Assembly (NCBI RefSeq): GCF_002188635.1
Contig: NZ_NINX01000021.1
Location: 1-64,000, forward strand
Length of the DNA stretch: 64,000 bases
DNA from: Pigmentiphaga sp. NML030171
Lineage (GTDB): Bacteria; Pseudomonadota; Gammaproteobacteria; Burkholderiales; Burkholderiaceae_B
Direction of reading: 5' to 3'
Shown here: piece after piece, positions 20,733-29,756 of the stretch
Position numbering within the stretch: the first letter of the stretch is position 1
Layout: the number at the start of each line of letters is the position of its first letter
Notes under the pieces: generated by a model
What the model was told of the DNA's origin: nothing
Databases searched by the model: none
The model's input: only the letters and a program-made list of their open reading frames with translations
Position numbers and translations under genes: made by a program

Positions 20733-20945
20733 TCAGCCCGCCGCCGGCGCCCGAGCGCCCACCCGCCCGAACTCCACCGGCTGCTTCACGTAGAACAGGT
20801 CGATGGGTTCTTTCGCCAGGGCGTCCAGCAGGGTGCCGCCCAGGGCGCCCTGGGCCTGGGCGAAGGCCAGCAGCCAGTGGGCCAGGGGCTGGCCGCCGTG
20901 GCGCCGGTCCTGCCGGGTGAAGAAAGTCAGTTGGAAACCGTTCAC
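20733..20945 (-). CDS. short DUF190-like (PII-like) protein with an apparent internal deletion
   Basis: A 70-residue protein starting with GTG behind AAGGAG. The N-terminus NGFQLTFFTRQDRRHGGQPL and the C-terminal DLFYVKQPVEFG resemble the two ends of crcB-linked DUF190/COG1993 proteins. Those are usually about 100-115 residues long. The middle, which in relatives as I remember them holds a GFG...HSAHFFEL stretch, is absent, and the two ends join in frame at GGTLLDAL. It lies 19 bp downstream of crcB. It is either a shortened working protein or a decaying gene. The family assignment is from memory of the pattern. Confidence 0.6.
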   Translation of the reverse strand: MNGFQLTFFTRQDRRHGGQPLAHWLLAFAQAQGALGGTLLDALAKEPIDLFYVKQPVEFGRVGARAPAAG

Positions 20946-20964
20946 GATGCGTCTCCTTGCAGGG

Positions 20965-21348
20965 TCAGGACTGCCGCAACCCGGCGTAGGTGGCGATGCC
21001 GAGCAAGGTCATCGCGACGGAACCGCCCACGTGGACCAGGATGGTCGCGGCCACCCAGCCCAGCCGCTGCTGCTGGATCAGGGCGACCAGTTCGGCCGAG
21101 AAGGTGGAAAAGGTGGTCAGGCCGCCGCAGAAGCCGGTGATGATCAGCAGCCGCCAATGCGGCGGCAGGGCCGGGTTGCCGGCGAAATAGGCCACGGCCA
21201 GGCCGATGATGTAGGCGCCGATGAGGTTGGCGGCCAGGGTGCCAGGCGGCATGGCGGGCAGCAGGGCGTTCAGGCCCAGCCCCATGACCCAGCGCAGCAG
21301 CGCCCCGACGGCGGCGCCGACGGCGATCGCGATTACCGCGAGCAGCAT
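20965..21348 (-). CDS. crcB: fluoride efflux channel CrcB/Fluc
   Basis: A 127-residue membrane protein with four helices, the length of single-domain dimeric fluoride channels. It has [13 protein letters not shown] near the N-terminus, [14 protein letters not shown] (with the pore Asn), and [16 protein letters not shown], which holds the Phe-box and Na+ site region. It protects against cytoplasmic fluoride. No fluoride riboswitch is recognised upstream. The 19-bp downstream neighbour on the same strand is a shortened DUF190-like protein. Confidence 0.95.
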   Translation of the reverse strand: MLLAVIAIAVGAAVGALLRWVMGLGLNALLPAMPPGTLAANLIGAYIIGLAVAYFAGNPALPPHWRLLIITGFCGGLTTFSTFSAELVALIQQQRLGWVAATILVHVGGSVAMTLLGIATYAGLRQS

Positions 21349-21448
21349 GACGGACTCCTTGCGAAGGCGGGCTAGTGTAGTACGAGGCCGCGGGACCGGC
21401 CAGGCCGCGGTAGGCTAAGCTATATCAGGACCTTCTCCAACTCCGATC

Positions 21449-22936
21449 ATGACCCCGCCCGCCAGTGTCCTCCTTCGCCATCCCGCCCCCTGGCCCACCG
21501 AGTCCTTCCGCGATCCCGACGCCGCCGTCCAGCGCCTGATCGACATCTACGCGCGCAATACCGCCTTCCTGTGCGACAGCTTCCGCGAGGTGGTCGCCAC
21601 GCAGGCATCCTCGCCCGGGCGGTTCCGCGCCTGCTATCCGTTCATCCGGATCAGCGTGGACACCTACGACGAGGTGGATTCGCGCCTGTCGTATGGGCAC
21701 GTGGCCGAGCCCGGCGTCTACCAGACCACCGTCACCAAACCCAGGCTGTTCCGCTCCTACCTGACCGAGCAGCTGCGGCAATTGATGGCGAACCATGGCG
21801 TCGCGGTCGAGATCGGCGAATCCGACGTGCCCATCGCCCTGCACTTCGCGTTTCCCGACGGCATCTATGTCGAGGGCGAGGACATCGAGGCGCTCAAGCG
21901 GCCCCTGCGGGACCTGTTCGACACGCCCGACCTCGCGGTCACCGACGACGCCATCGTCAACGGCACCCACCGCCATCCGCCGGACGGGCCGCAGCCGCTG
22001 GCCCCGTTCACGGCGCCGCGCATCGACTACTCGCTGCATCGCCTGCAGCACTACACCGCCACCGCGCCTTCGCACTTCCAGAATTTCGTGCTGTTCACCA
22101 ACTATCAGTTCTACGTGGACGAGTTCTGCCTGCGCGCGCGCACGCTGGTGGCACAGGGGCACTACGACGCGCTGGTCGAGCCGGGCAATCGCGTCACCCG
22201 CGCGGGCGACCCGCTGCCGGACCCGGCGGCGCCGATGTCGCGGCTGCCGCAGATGCCCGCCTATCACCTGGTGCGCGAGGGGCATTCGGGCATCACCCTG
22301 GTCAACATCGGCGTGGGGCCGTCCAACGCCAAGACCATCACCGACCACATCGCCGTGCTGCGTCCGCATGCCTGGCTGATGCTGGGGCATTGCGCCGGGC
22401 TGCGGGCCTCGCAGCGGCTGGGCGACTACGTGCTGGCACACGGCTACGTGCGCGACGACCACGTGCTGGACGCGGATCTGCCGACCTGGGTGCCGATTCC
22501 CCCGCTGGCCGAGGTGCAGGTGGCGCTGGAGCAGGCGGTGGAAGAGGTGGCCGGGCTGTCGGGCTGGGAGCTCAAGCGCATCATGCGCACCGGCACGGTG
22601 GCGACCATAGACAATCGCAACTGGGAACTGCGCGAGCACCTGGAGCCGGTGCAGCGTTTCTCGCAGTCGCGCGCCATCGCGCTGGACATGGAGTCTGCCA
22701 CCATCGCGGCCAATGGCTTTCGCTTCCGCGTGCCCTACGGCACCTTGCTGTGCGTGTCGGACAAGCCCCTGCACGGCGAGCTGAAGCTGCCGGGGATGGC
22801 CAGCGCGTTCTACCGCCGGCAGGTGGGCCAGCACCTGGACATCGGGCTGCGGGCGCTGGAGATCCTGAGCAAGATGCCGCCCGAGCGGCTGCATTCGCGC
22901 AAGTTGCGCAGCTTCCTGGAGACCGCGTTCCAGTAG
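21449..22936 (+). CDS. amn: AMP nucleosidase
   Basis: A 495-residue enzyme that hydrolyses AMP to adenine and ribose-5-phosphate. The N-terminal regulatory domain (about 1-170) has RFRACYPFIRISVDTYDEVD. The nucleoside-phosphorylase-like catalytic domain has ITLVNIGVGPSNAKTITDHIAVLRP, GHCAGLR, LDMESATIAANGFRFRVPYG and LCVSDKPLHGELK. Family length is normal. It could feed adenine to apt in the same window. It is monocistronic in appearance, with a 100-bp upstream gap to crcB. Confidence 0.96.
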   Translation: MTPPASVLLRHPAPWPTESFRDPDAAVQRLIDIYARNTAFLCDSFREVVATQASSPGRFRACYPFIRISVDTYDEVDSRLSYGHVAEPGVYQTTVTKPRLFRSYLTEQLRQLMANHGVAVEIGESDVPIALHFAFPDGIYVEGEDIEALKRPLRDLFDTPDLAVTDDAIVNGTHRHPPDGPQPLAPFTAPRIDYSLHRLQHYTATAPSHFQNFVLFTNYQFYVDEFCLRARTLVAQGHYDALVEPGNRVTRAGDPLPDPAAPMSRLPQMPAYHLVREGHSGITLVNIGVGPSNAKTITDHIAVLRPHAWLMLGHCAGLRASQRLGDYVLAHGYVRDDHVLDADLPTWVPIPPLAEVQVALEQAVEEVAGLSGWELKRIMRTGTVATIDNRNWELREHLEPVQRFSQSRAIALDMESATIAANGFRFRVPYGTLLCVSDKPLHGELKLPGMASAFYRRQVGQHLDIGLRALEILSKMPPERLHSRKLRSFLETAFQ

Positions 22937-22996
22937 CGGGGTGTGCCGCCCGCACGGTAGGATGCGATCCATGATCGGTACGTGCAAGGGGGGCGC

Positions 22997-24571
22997 GTGA
23001 CGACCGGGGAACGGCAGAACAAGCGGTGGTGGCTGAGGTGGCTGCTGGTGGCGGCCGCCGCCGCCTTGCCGCTCGCGGTGGCGGTGCCCTTCGTCTACAT
23101 GCAGGCCGGCCTGCTGGCGCGCCACGACGCGCGTGGCGCGGCCGAAGTGGTGATGCGCCAGGCCGATGCCATTTTCGCCGAGGCCGACAGGCTGGCGGCG
23201 GAGATGGCGCCGCAGGCCGGCAAGTCCTGCGCCGAGGCCGACTCCACCCTGCACGATGCGGCCTTCCAGCCCTACTTCCGCGCCATCGTCCTGGTGCGGC
23301 ACCGCGTGCTCTATTGTTCCTCGATCACGGACGCCTTCACGCTGCCGCTGGCGCAACTGCTGCCGGACAGCGCAGTGCCGCCGGGGCGGTCCTTTCATTT
23401 CGTTCCCGGCACACCCATGGTCCCGGACCGGCCCGCGGTAATGGCGGTCCGGCTGGACGCGGCCGGGGACGGCGTCATCGTCACGGTGGACGGCCGCTAT
23501 CTGCGGGACCTCCTGGACGCGGTGGGCGGCAGCGGCCGCTACCGGATCGGCATCGAGTCGCTGGATGGCCGGCAAGGCCTGGCGGGCCGGCGCGCGGGCG
23601 TCCCGCCGCCCGGCGCATCGTCCGTGCGGGAGGTGGTGTCGACGATCTATCCGTTCCGGGTGCGGTCCCTGGCGGATGCCGCGCTGCTGGCCGAATACCG
23701 GAAGCGGCTGGCGGGCAGCTATGCGCCTTTCGTCGTGCTGCTTGCCCTGCTGCTGGGCTATCTGTGCCACCACTTCCTGAAGTACCGGTTCTCGCTGGTG
23801 GCCGCCATCAGGCGCGGCATGCGGCGGGGCGAGTTCGAGGTCCACTACCAGCCGGTCATCGACCTGCGCGATGGGTCCTGCGCGGGTGCCGAGGCGCTGA
23901 TGCGCTGGTTCCGCCCGGGCCTGGGCGCGGTGCGGCCGGACCTGTTCTTCGCCGTGGCCGAGTCCAGCGGCCTGGCGATTCCGCTGACGCGGCACCTGTT
24001 CAAGCTGGTGGGGCGCGACCTGCGCCGCTGTCCGATGGGGCCGCTATTCCGCGTGGGCCTGAACATCACCGCCAGCCATCTGGTGGAGCCGGGCATCGTC
24101 GACGACGTTGCCCGCCTGCGCAAGGTGGTCGGGTCGGGGGCGGCGGACTTCGTGCTGGAGATCACCGAGCGCGAGCCCTTGCCTCCCATCGAGCAGGTCT
24201 ACCGGAACATGGGCGTGCTCAGCGCCAGCGGCGTGAAGCTGGCCATCGACGATTTCGGCACGGGCCACAGCTCGCTGGCCTACCTGGAGCGGTTCCCGGT
24301 CGATTACCTGAAGATCGACCGCGGCTTCGTGGCGGCCATCGGCACGGACGCGGTCAATGCCTCGGTGCTGGAGATGATCATCGGGCTGGCCGCGCGGCTG
24401 GGGGTGGAGCTGACGGCCGAGGGCGTGGAGACGCACGGGCAGCGCGACTATCTTGCCGCCCAGGGCGTGCACTACGCGCAAGGCTTCCTGTATGCGCGGC
24501 CCATGCCCATCGAGGCCCTGCGCGCCTGGGTGGATGAGCTCCGCGGCGGGCCGATGCCGGCGGAGCCCTGA
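22997..24571 (+). CDS. membrane-bound cyclic-di-GMP phosphodiesterase, CSS-motif/EAL type
   Basis: A 524-residue protein. The first membrane helix is at about 13-35. A periplasmic domain with the CSS motif (YCSSI, about 106-110) and another Cys at 78 follows. The second helix is at about 233-252, then a cytoplasmic EAL domain (about 263-515). The catalytic set looks intact: EALMRW, NITASHL, LEITER, IDDFGTGHSSLAYL, LKIDRGFV, AEGVET and QGFLYARPM. In CSS proteins the periplasmic cysteines control proteolysis and activity through redox state. The GTG at 22997 has AAGGGGGG just upstream and is preferred to a GTG at 22982. Confidence 0.92.
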   Translation: MTTGERQNKRWWLRWLLVAAAAALPLAVAVPFVYMQAGLLARHDARGAAEVVMRQADAIFAEADRLAAEMAPQAGKSCAEADSTLHDAAFQPYFRAIVLVRHRVLYCSSITDAFTLPLAQLLPDSAVPPGRSFHFVPGTPMVPDRPAVMAVRLDAAGDGVIVTVDGRYLRDLLDAVGGSGRYRIGIESLDGRQGLAGRRAGVPPPGASSVREVVSTIYPFRVRSLADAALLAEYRKRLAGSYAPFVVLLALLLGYLCHHFLKYRFSLVAAIRRGMRRGEFEVHYQPVIDLRDGSCAGAEALMRWFRPGLGAVRPDLFFAVAESSGLAIPLTRHLFKLVGRDLRRCPMGPLFRVGLNITASHLVEPGIVDDVARLRKVVGSGAADFVLEITEREPLPPIEQVYRNMGVLSASGVKLAIDDFGTGHSSLAYLERFPVDYLKIDRGFVAAIGTDAVNASVLEMIIGLAARLGVELTAEGVETHGQRDYLAAQGVHYAQGFLYARPMPIEALRAWVDELRGGPMPAEP

Positions 24572-24577
24572 AGGCGG

Positions 24578-25348
24578 TCAGGCCTGCAGCTTGCCCGCCG
24601 CCATGTCCCACACCTGCTGGCCCAGGGGGGTGCGCTGTTCCTCCAGAATGTGCGCCATCAGGCCCGCCGTGCGGCCGATCAACGTCAGCGCCTTGCCCTG
24701 CTCCGGCGTCAGCCCCATGTCCAGCGTGATCGCGCCCTTGGCGCCCGTGGCGTTGAGCGGAATCTTGCGGCCAGTGGCCCGGCTGGCGGCGGCCGCCAGT
24801 TCCACCGCGAAGCGGCAGTAGGCGCCGTAGTAGCCGCAGTCGCGCGCGATCTCGAACATCTTCTCGCAGCGCGGGTCGCCGTCCACATGGACGGGGTGGC
24901 CCACGCCTGGGATCTTGCGCTTGGCCGCGCGCGTCTCGCGCACGCAGCGCTCGGCGGCTTCGCGCAATTGTTCGTCGGTCCAGCTTTCCTGCCGGGGCAG
25001 CGCATCGCGCAGGAAGCGCGCGCTGTATTCGATCACGCCCAGGAAACGGCTGCCGGCGCCCAGCAGGCCGGCGGCCAGCGCGCCCTGCATGGCCTCGGGC
25101 GCGCCATGCAGCGTCAGGCGCGCCGACAGGGCGCTGGGGGTCAGGCCATGATCGGTGGCGCTGACCAGGAACAGGTTGAGCATGCGCTTGAGCCTGTCGT
25201 CGGGAAACCTGCCCAGCAGCTCCAGCGACATCACGTCGATGAAGTCGCGTTTGTCGAACAGGTCGTGCACGAGGTCATGGCCTCGCACGGTGATGCGGTG
25301 GGCGTCGCCGCCGCCGATTTCGCTGCGTATCATCCGGGATTCCATCAT
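24578..25348 (-). CDS. citryl-CoA lyase / citrate synthase-like protein
   Basis: A 256-residue protein of the short citrate-synthase fold. It has KRKIPGVGHPVHVDGDPR, with the family His, GRKIPLNATGAKGAITLDMG and GLMAHILEEQ near the end. It is shorter than true citrate synthase (about 430 residues) and matches the lyase domain that splits a citryl- or related acyl-CoA. The start overlaps the stop of the upstream acyl-CoA synthetase gene (TGATG), so the two are translationally coupled. Together they could activate and cleave a hydroxy-acid. The substrate is unknown. It is the last gene of the minus-strand catabolic set. Confidence 0.78.
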   Translation of the reverse strand: MMESRMIRSEIGGGDAHRITVRGHDLVHDLFDKRDFIDVMSLELLGRFPDDRLKRMLNLFLVSATDHGLTPSALSARLTLHGAPEAMQGALAAGLLGAGSRFLGVIEYSARFLRDALPRQESWTDEQLREAAERCVRETRAAKRKIPGVGHPVHVDGDPRCEKMFEIARDCGYYGAYCRFAVELAAAASRATGRKIPLNATGAKGAITLDMGLTPEQGKALTLIGRTAGLMAHILEEQRTPLGQQVWDMAAGKLQA

Positions 25349-27465
25349 CAGTGAATGACGCCGTCCAATGCGACGGCGCCCTGGCCCTGTTCGAGCACGA
25401 GCAGGGGGTTGATCTCCAGCGCTTCCACGCCGTCGCCCAGCGACAGGAAGAGCGCCGCGGTTCTTTCTATCGCATCGACCAGGGCATTCCGGTCGTAGGC
25501 GGGCCGGCCGCGGTGGGCCGGCAGCAGCCGCGCCACCCGGGTCTGGTCCACCATGGCTTCGATGGCCGGGCGGTCGGCGGGCAGGCGGCACCGTGCCACG
25601 TCGGCCACGATTTCCACCGCCACGCCGCCCGCGCCGAAGGACAGCATGGGGCCGAACACCGCGTCGCGATGCACGCCGACCAGGGTTTCGATGCCACCGC
25701 GCACCATCTCCGCGACGATGACGCCGCGTATCGCGGACGCGGCCACGCCGTGCCGTGCCGCCGCGTCCATGATGGAGGCGAAGGCGCGTTCGGCGGCGGC
25801 CTCGTCCCGCACGCCCAGCACGACGCCGCCGACATCGCTCTTGTGCTGCACACCGTCGGCGACCAGCTTGAGCGCCACCGGAAAGCCTATCCGGGTAGCC
25901 GCCTGCGCCGCCTCGCGCGCGGTGGCCGCCGTGGCCTCCCGGGGAACGCGGATGCCGTGCCGGGCGAAAAGGGCCTTGGCCTGCGCCTCGTTCCACGGTC
26001 CGGCCGCCGCCGGCGTGGCGGGAGCGGCCAGCGGCAGGCCGGCCAGCCGCTCCCGCGGCGCGCGCACGTAGGCGTCGCAGCGGGCCATGGCCCGCGTGGC
26101 GTTGCGCAGGCTGTAGAGCGGCGCGAAACCTTGTTCGATGAGCAGGTCGTGGGCCGGGCCGCGCCGGCTGCTCATCCAGACCGGGACGAAGGGAATGGGC
26201 GCTTCGCGGGCGATGTCCATCAGGTTGCGCACCGAGGTTTCGGTGGTGGCGGCGTAGTTGGACGTGATCGGATAGATGACCGCGTCGATGCCGGGATCGG
26301 CGAACAACGGCACCAGGCAACGGCGGGCCAGCGCGGTATCGGTCAGGGCCTTGGTGGTCAGGTCGACGGGATTGGCCAGCGCGGCATAGGACGGAGCATG
26401 GCGCGCCATCTCCTGGATCGTGGCGGCAGACAGTTCCGCCATCTCCAGGCCCGCGGCGCTGATCATGTCGGCCGCCAGCACGCCCGCGCCGCCCGACGAC
26501 GAGTACACGCAGATGCGCCGGAACGGCCGCCCGCCCGCTCGTGCCAGCAGGCTGGCGACGTCCAGCATCTCATCCAGGTCGTCGACGCGGATGACGCCGT
26601 ACTGGGCGAACACGGCTTCGTTGACCGCATCCTCGCCCGCCAGTGACGCCGTGTGCGATTGCGCGGCCTGGGCGCCGAAGCTCGACCGGCCGACCTTGAG
26701 CACCGCGACCGGCTTGCCCGCCCGGTGGGCGGCCTGGATGGCGGCCAGGAAGCGGACGCCGTCCTTGAGGCCCTCCATGACCACGCAGATCGCCCGCACG
26801 TCGTGCTGCCGCGCCAGCCACGCGATGAAGTCGGCGCTGTCCAGGTCCACTTCGTTGCCGGTGGAGAACCAGCGGCCGAAGCGCACGCCGCGGTCGCTGC
26901 CCTGCATCAGCGATCGTCCCAGTCCGCCGCCCTGCGTGACCAGCGCCAGCGGGCCGCCGTGGCCGTCGTTGCGGAACTCGGTGGAGAACGTCAGGCCCAG
27001 GCGCGGTGCCAGCGAGGTCAGACCCGCGCAGTTGGGGCCGTAGATGCGCATGCCCGTGTCGCGCGCCAGGTCGCGCATGGCTCGTTCGGCCGCCTTGCCG
27101 TCGTCGCCGACCTCGCCGAAGCCGCCGGTAAAGACCACGGCCGTGCCCACGCCGCGCGCGGCGCAGCGGCGCAGCGCGTCCAGGGCGGCCTCGGCGGGCA
27201 CCAGCAGCAGCGCCACGTCGATGGGGCCGGCGGGGACGCTGTCGATGTCGGGATGGAGCACATGTCCCTTGAGCTCGCCGCCGCGGGGGTTGACCAGATG
27301 GACGTCGCCCTGGAAGTCGGAGTGCTCCAGCACATTCTCCACCGTCGTGTGGCCCAGGGAACCGGGCGTGGACGAGGCGCCCACGATCATGATCGAGCGC
27401 GGCTTCATGAGCCGGTCGAGGTCGGCGAAGGAAATGCCGGCCGTCGTCGTTGCGGATGCCGTCAT
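25348..27465 (-). CDS. ADP-forming acyl-CoA synthetase (acetate--CoA ligase family)
   Basis: A 705-residue fused NDP-forming acyl-CoA ligase. The CoA-binding Rossmann domain (about 15-140) opens with RSIMIVGASSTPGSLG. Succinyl-CoA-ligase-like domains follow, with QSHTASLAGED, where the His is the phosphorylated one in relatives. The C-terminal ATP-grasp domain (about 490-705) has FPVALKLVADGVQHKSDVGG. The reaction is carboxylate + CoA + NTP to acyl-CoA + NDP + Pi. It overlaps both neighbours by 3-4 bp (MaoC upstream, lyase downstream), a sign of a tightly coupled pathway. Confidence 0.87.
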   Translation of the reverse strand: MTASATTTAGISFADLDRLMKPRSIMIVGASSTPGSLGHTTVENVLEHSDFQGDVHLVNPRGGELKGHVLHPDIDSVPAGPIDVALLLVPAEAALDALRRCAARGVGTAVVFTGGFGEVGDDGKAAERAMRDLARDTGMRIYGPNCAGLTSLAPRLGLTFSTEFRNDGHGGPLALVTQGGGLGRSLMQGSDRGVRFGRWFSTGNEVDLDSADFIAWLARQHDVRAICVVMEGLKDGVRFLAAIQAAHRAGKPVAVLKVGRSSFGAQAAQSHTASLAGEDAVNEAVFAQYGVIRVDDLDEMLDVASLLARAGGRPFRRICVYSSSGGAGVLAADMISAAGLEMAELSAATIQEMARHAPSYAALANPVDLTTKALTDTALARRCLVPLFADPGIDAVIYPITSNYAATTETSVRNLMDIAREAPIPFVPVWMSSRRGPAHDLLIEQGFAPLYSLRNATRAMARCDAYVRAPRERLAGLPLAAPATPAAAGPWNEAQAKALFARHGIRVPREATAATAREAAQAATRIGFPVALKLVADGVQHKSDVGGVVLGVRDEAAAERAFASIMDAAARHGVAASAIRGVIVAEMVRGGIETLVGVHRDAVFGPMLSFGAGGVAVEIVADVARCRLPADRPAIEAMVDQTRVARLLPAHRGRPAYDRNALVDAIERTAALFLSLGDGVEALEINPLLVLEQGQGAVALDGVIH

Positions 27466-27947
27466 GCCTGCGACTCGCGAAGTTTCATCAGGGTGATCCA
27501 GGCGCTTTCCATGACGACCTCCCCATGCTGGTTCAGCACGGTGCGCTCGAGCGTGACCTTGCCCGTGCCGGGACGCCTGCCGGACAACCGCTTCTCGCCC
27601 ACCGACAGGGCGACCTGGATCGTGTCGCCGATGAACACCGGCTTGCGCCAGCGGCACGACAGTTCGGTCAGCGCCAGCCGCGATGGGTCCATCAGCCGGT
27701 AGACCGGCATGCGTGTCGTCAGGCCCGAGGCAATCGCCAGCGTCAGCAGGCCGTGCGCGGCACGTTGGCCGAAGGGGTGCTGCGCCGCGTGGACGGCGTC
27801 GGTGTGCAGCGCGTTGTAGTCGCCGGACAGGCCGGCGAAATTGACCACGTCCGCCTCGGTGACCGTGCGGCGCGGGCTGAGCCATTGCCCGCCGGGTTCG
27901 AGGTCGTCGTAGTAGAGCGCCTCTTGCAGGTAGCGTTCGATGTCCAT
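27462..27947 (-). CDS. MaoC-like (R)-enoyl-CoA hydratase/dehydratase
   Basis: A 161-residue hot-dog-fold protein. The hydratase motif region reads NFAGLSGDYNALHTDAVHA, with the Asp and His of the active site. AAHGLLTLAIASGL and CRWRKPVFIGDTIQV continue the fold. It probably adds or removes water on an acyl-CoA intermediate. It sits 7 bp after an SDR gene and overlaps the acyl-CoA synthetase gene by 4 bp (ATGA), so it belongs to the same operon. Confidence 0.88.
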   Translation of the reverse strand: MDIERYLQEALYYDDLEPGGQWLSPRRTVTEADVVNFAGLSGDYNALHTDAVHAAQHPFGQRAAHGLLTLAIASGLTTRMPVYRLMDPSRLALTELSCRWRKPVFIGDTIQVALSVGEKRLSGRRPGTGKVTLERTVLNQHGEVVMESAWITLMKLRESQA

Positions 27948-27954
27948 GCCGGCC

Positions 27955-28701
27955 TCAGGAGCGGCCGCCGGTGACGTGCACCGTCTCGCCTGTGATGAAG
28001 CCCGCCAGCGTCGAGGCCAGGAAGGCGACGGTGGCCGCCACGTCCTCCGGGTCGCCCAGGCGCGCGACCGGCGTGTTCTGCCTGGCCCGTTCGGTCAGCG
28101 TCTCGTAGTCGGCGCGCTGGCGCATCCGGGGCGTGGAGATCACGCCGGGGGCCACGGCGTTGGCCGTGATCCCGAACTTGCCCGACTCCAGGGCCAGAGA
28201 ACGGGTGAAGCCGATCAGGCCGGCCTTGGCCGCCGAGTAATTGGTCTGGCCCGGGTTGCCGCGATGCGCGCGGGAGGCGATGTTGACGATGCGCCCGAAC
28301 CTGTTCTGCATCATGCCGGGCAGCACGGCGCGCGAACAGTGGAAGGCGCCTTGCAGCGTGACGTCCAGCACGGCCTGCCAGTCTTCTTCCTTCATCCGGG
28401 TCAGGTAGGCATCGCGGGCGAAGCCGGCGTTGTTGACCAGGATGTCCACGCCGCCGAAGCGTTCCTGCGCCCGGGCCACGGCCGCGCCGACCTCGTCGCG
28501 CGAGGTGACGTCGGCACGGCACCCCAGCACATGGGCGCCTTCGCCCTCCAGGATGCCCACGGCACGGGCAATGGCTTCTTCGTTGGCGTCGCAGATGACG
28601 ATCCGGGCCTGTTCCCGGGCGAGGCGCTGAGCCACCGCCAGCCCCAGCGTGCCGGCGCCGCCGGTGATGAATGCGGTGCGGTCCTTGATTCCTAGATCCA
28701 T
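27955..28701 (-). CDS. short-chain dehydrogenase/reductase (FabG-like)
   Basis: A 248-residue classical SDR. The cofactor loop is TGGAGTLG (about 14-21), the NNAG motif follows DILV, the catalytic Ser is in NIASRA, and the YxxxK motif is YSAAK. The C-terminus GETVHVTGG is also typical. Probably an NAD(P)-dependent 3-hydroxyacyl-CoA or hydroxy-acid dehydrogenase within this pathway. The start codon is ATG at 28701. It lies 43 bp downstream of the Bug protein gene. Confidence 0.88.
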   Translation of the reverse strand: MDLGIKDRTAFITGGAGTLGLAVAQRLAREQARIVICDANEEAIARAVGILEGEGAHVLGCRADVTSRDEVGAAVARAQERFGGVDILVNNAGFARDAYLTRMKEEDWQAVLDVTLQGAFHCSRAVLPGMMQNRFGRIVNIASRAHRGNPGQTNYSAAKAGLIGFTRSLALESGKFGITANAVAPGVISTPRMRQRADYETLTERARQNTPVARLGDPEDVAATVAFLASTLAGFITGETVHVTGGRS

Positions 28702-28744
28702 GATTCCTGTCGCAAGTGTTGTAAAGAGTCGGGGTCGGGCAGGT

Positions 28745-29707
28745 TCAGTCGATACGGATCCTGGCCCGTTCGATCAATTCCTTGGCGGCCTTGCGTTCCT
28801 TGTCCAGGAACACGGCGAACTCGTCGGGAGTGCTGCCGACCAGCGGCGTATTGATGGAGGCGAAGCGTTCGCGCACGACCGGGTCCTTGAGCGTGTCGCG
28901 CAAGGCGGAGGCCAGCTTGTCGATGACGGGGCGCGGCGTTCCGGCCGGAACGACCACCGCCTGCCAGGTGGTGACGGAGAAGCCCGGCACGCCGGCCTCG
29001 GCCACGGTGGGCACGTCCGGCAGGTCTTCCACGCGCTTGGGACCGGTCAGGGCAAGCGCGCGCAGCGTGCCGCTCTTGATGTGCGGATTGGTGGTCGAGC
29101 GACTGTCGGCCATGAAATCCAGCCGGCCGGCCAACAGGTCCTGGATGGCGGGGCCGCTGCCCTTGTAAGGTACGTGAGTCATGGATCCGCCCAGCGCGAG
29201 GGCGAGCGAGGCGCCGGCGATGTGCATGGAGCTGCCGTTGCCCGCGGACCCGTAGGCCAGCGGCGTTCCTTTCCTGGCCGCGGCGATCAGGTCGCCCATG
29301 GTCTTGTAGGGCGAGTCCTTGGGAACCACCACCACCAGCGGCGAATCGGTCAGCTGGGTTACCGGCGCGAAGGCCTTGGCCGGATCGAGCTTGTTGCCGG
29401 CGTACAGGTACTGGTTGACCGCCAGCGGGCCGACGTTGGCCCACAGCACGGTGTAGCCGTCGGGCGCGGCGGCGGCCACCGTGTCGTTGGCGATGTTGCC
29501 GTTCGCGCCGGGCTTGTATTCCGGCACCACGGGCTGGCCGAGCCGCTTGGACAGTTCGTCCTGCACCATGCGGAACGCGATGTCCGAGGCGCCGCCGGGG
29601 GCGAAGCCGATCACGACCCGCACGGGCTTGGCGGGATAGTCGGCCATGGCGGGCGCGGCGGCGGCCAGTGCGGCGCCGAGCAGCAGGGGCCGGTGGAAAG
29701 TGGTCAT
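28745..29707 (-). CDS. Bug-type tripartite tricarboxylate transporter substrate-binding protein
   Basis: A 320-residue periplasmic binding protein with a Sec signal (cleavage near PAMA-DYP). The Bug family core follows: PVRVVIGFAPGGASD, PGANGNIANDTVAAAAPDGYT, MTHVPYKGSGPAIQDLLAGRLDF. Such proteins bind carboxylates. Many in Bordetella relatives are orphans with no TctAB membrane partners beside them, as here. It lies between the SDR and aldehyde dehydrogenase genes, so it probably captures or senses the substrate of this pathway. Confidence 0.93.
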   Translation of the reverse strand: MTTFHRPLLLGAALAAAAPAMADYPAKPVRVVIGFAPGGASDIAFRMVQDELSKRLGQPVVPEYKPGANGNIANDTVAAAAPDGYTVLWANVGPLAVNQYLYAGNKLDPAKAFAPVTQLTDSPLVVVVPKDSPYKTMGDLIAAARKGTPLAYGSAGNGSSMHIAGASLALALGGSMTHVPYKGSGPAIQDLLAGRLDFMADSRSTTNPHIKSGTLRALALTGPKRVEDLPDVPTVAEAGVPGFSVTTWQAVVVPAGTPRPVIDKLASALRDTLKDPVVRERFASINTPLVGSTPDEFAVFLDKERKAAKELIERARIRID

Positions 29708-29756
29708 GCCTGTCTCCTTGTACTGGGGTGAAAGGGTGGGGCGCCGCGGGCAGCCC

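Noticed and set aside
21349-21448. Fluoride riboswitch upstream of crcB
   Set aside because: I looked for the conserved crcB-motif sequence and its pseudoknot arms and could not find them.
21425-23995. 856-residue minus-strand open frame
   Set aside because: It lies antisense to amn and the EAL gene, whose motifs are intact. Composition is that of a GC-driven shadow frame.
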